Positions 63,556 through 64,000 of a DNA stretch of 64,000 nt are shown here, one piece after another (the first letter of the stretch is position 1; each line of letters opens with the position of its first letter). The notes beneath the pieces are model-generated. The model was not told the origin of the DNA and ran no database searches. It saw only the letters and a program-made list of their open reading frames with translations. Both the position numbers and the translations under genes were made by a program. The stretch comes from Bugula neritina (Eukaryota > Bryozoa > Gymnolaemata > Cheilostomatida > Bugulidae). The stretch spans positions 8,614,429-8,678,428 of the forward strand of contig OZ037769.1 of assembly GCA_964035545.1 (NCBI GenBank), given 5' to 3'.

Positions 63556-64000
63556 CTAAAAATAAGTTTACGAAACTGATGAATAGGAAACTCTACTCAT
63601 GTAAAACTGATTAAATGGTGTTGGGAAATTTAATATTACAGCCTTAAGGTAATGCAACTCTATCTGTTTCCTTAATTACTAACCAAAGTACTAGCTGTCT
63701 GTTGACGTAATAGTAGCTGTGGCCTGTGCGCAGTTGAAGTTTAAAGAATCCCTGACACACTTCACCTATGCAATACTGAAATATTCTTATATATGTCAGT
63801 TTTCATTTGCATACTGCTTTAAGGTTGGACGCCTAAACAATTTTGTTTTATAATAAATTTTGTTCGAGTATGGCCTGAAATGATTTGGGATTTCTGATCG
63901 CTTGGAAATGAATTTTTCAGTCTGCTAAAAACTTTACTAATTATAGCTAACTTTCATTGCATGTTATTGTTGGCTGCTGCACTGCACAGTCTAATTACTG
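63509..64000. other. 5' flank of the RhoGEF gene
   Basis: Holds the 5' UTR remainder and the second copy of the 57-bp dispersed repeat at 63739-63795. No clear core promoter motif was identified. Confidence 0.5.
63739..63795. repeat. 57-bp dispersed repeat, copy 2
   Basis: GTTTAAAGAATCCCTGACAC...ATATTCTTATATATG, matching 53406-53462 over its whole length with about six differences. Confidence 0.8.

Overview
The window looks like nuclear DNA from an invertebrate animal. It is AT-rich, coding sequence sits in short exons with GT-AG junctions and long introns, and there are many minisatellites, (TA)n tracts and non-autonomous transposon remnants. A PLEKHG4/puratrophin-type RhoGEF, a FASTK-family mitochondrial protein and an ISG12 (IFI6/IFI27)-like gene all point to Metazoa. 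A lophotrochozoan such as a mollusc is possible, but that is inference; no species-specific marker was recognised. All exon boundaries below were derived by hand from splice signals, reading phase and family resemblance.

Layout. (1) 860-1404, plus strand: last two coding exons of a gene that begins outside the window, encoding an acidic, tryptophan-rich tail. (2) 1658-8124, minus strand, tail-to-tail with the first: a complete 12-exon FASTK-family (FASTKD-like) gene of about 602 residues with a mitochondrial-type N-terminus and a C-terminal RAP domain. (3) 8135-15659: no host gene. It holds a 1.69-kb palindromic (fold-back) element at 8301-9987, a 1.8-kb element with hAT-like CAGGG termini at 11787-13600, (TA)n tracts, a GC-rich patch and a 36-bp palindrome. 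(4) 15660-17232, minus strand: a three-exon secreted or membrane ISG12-like gene with a one-base frameshift in its conserved core and a stop codon inside a microsatellite. (5) 18921-63508, minus strand: one large gene of about 25 exons and about 1,909 residues, a PLEKHG4-like RhoGEF. In order it has a long proline-rich N-terminus, an unusual Cys/His-rich segment, a Sec14-like region, spectrin-like helices, a disordered linker, DH and PH domains and a Ser-rich tail. Its introns (up to 10.6 kb) make up most of the window and contain no gene I can support.

The genes do not form an operon-like unit; they are independent neighbours. The strongest unexplained pattern is that several tandem arrays sit directly against splice sites. 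A 22-bp array repeats the donor of a FASTK exon; a 25-bp, 31-copy array with period-4 higher-order structure carries a branch-point-like CTAAC or CTCAC in every unit, starting just upstream of a DH-domain exon acceptor. Three more arrays abut other splice sites. No defence, biosynthetic or other novel multi-gene system was found.
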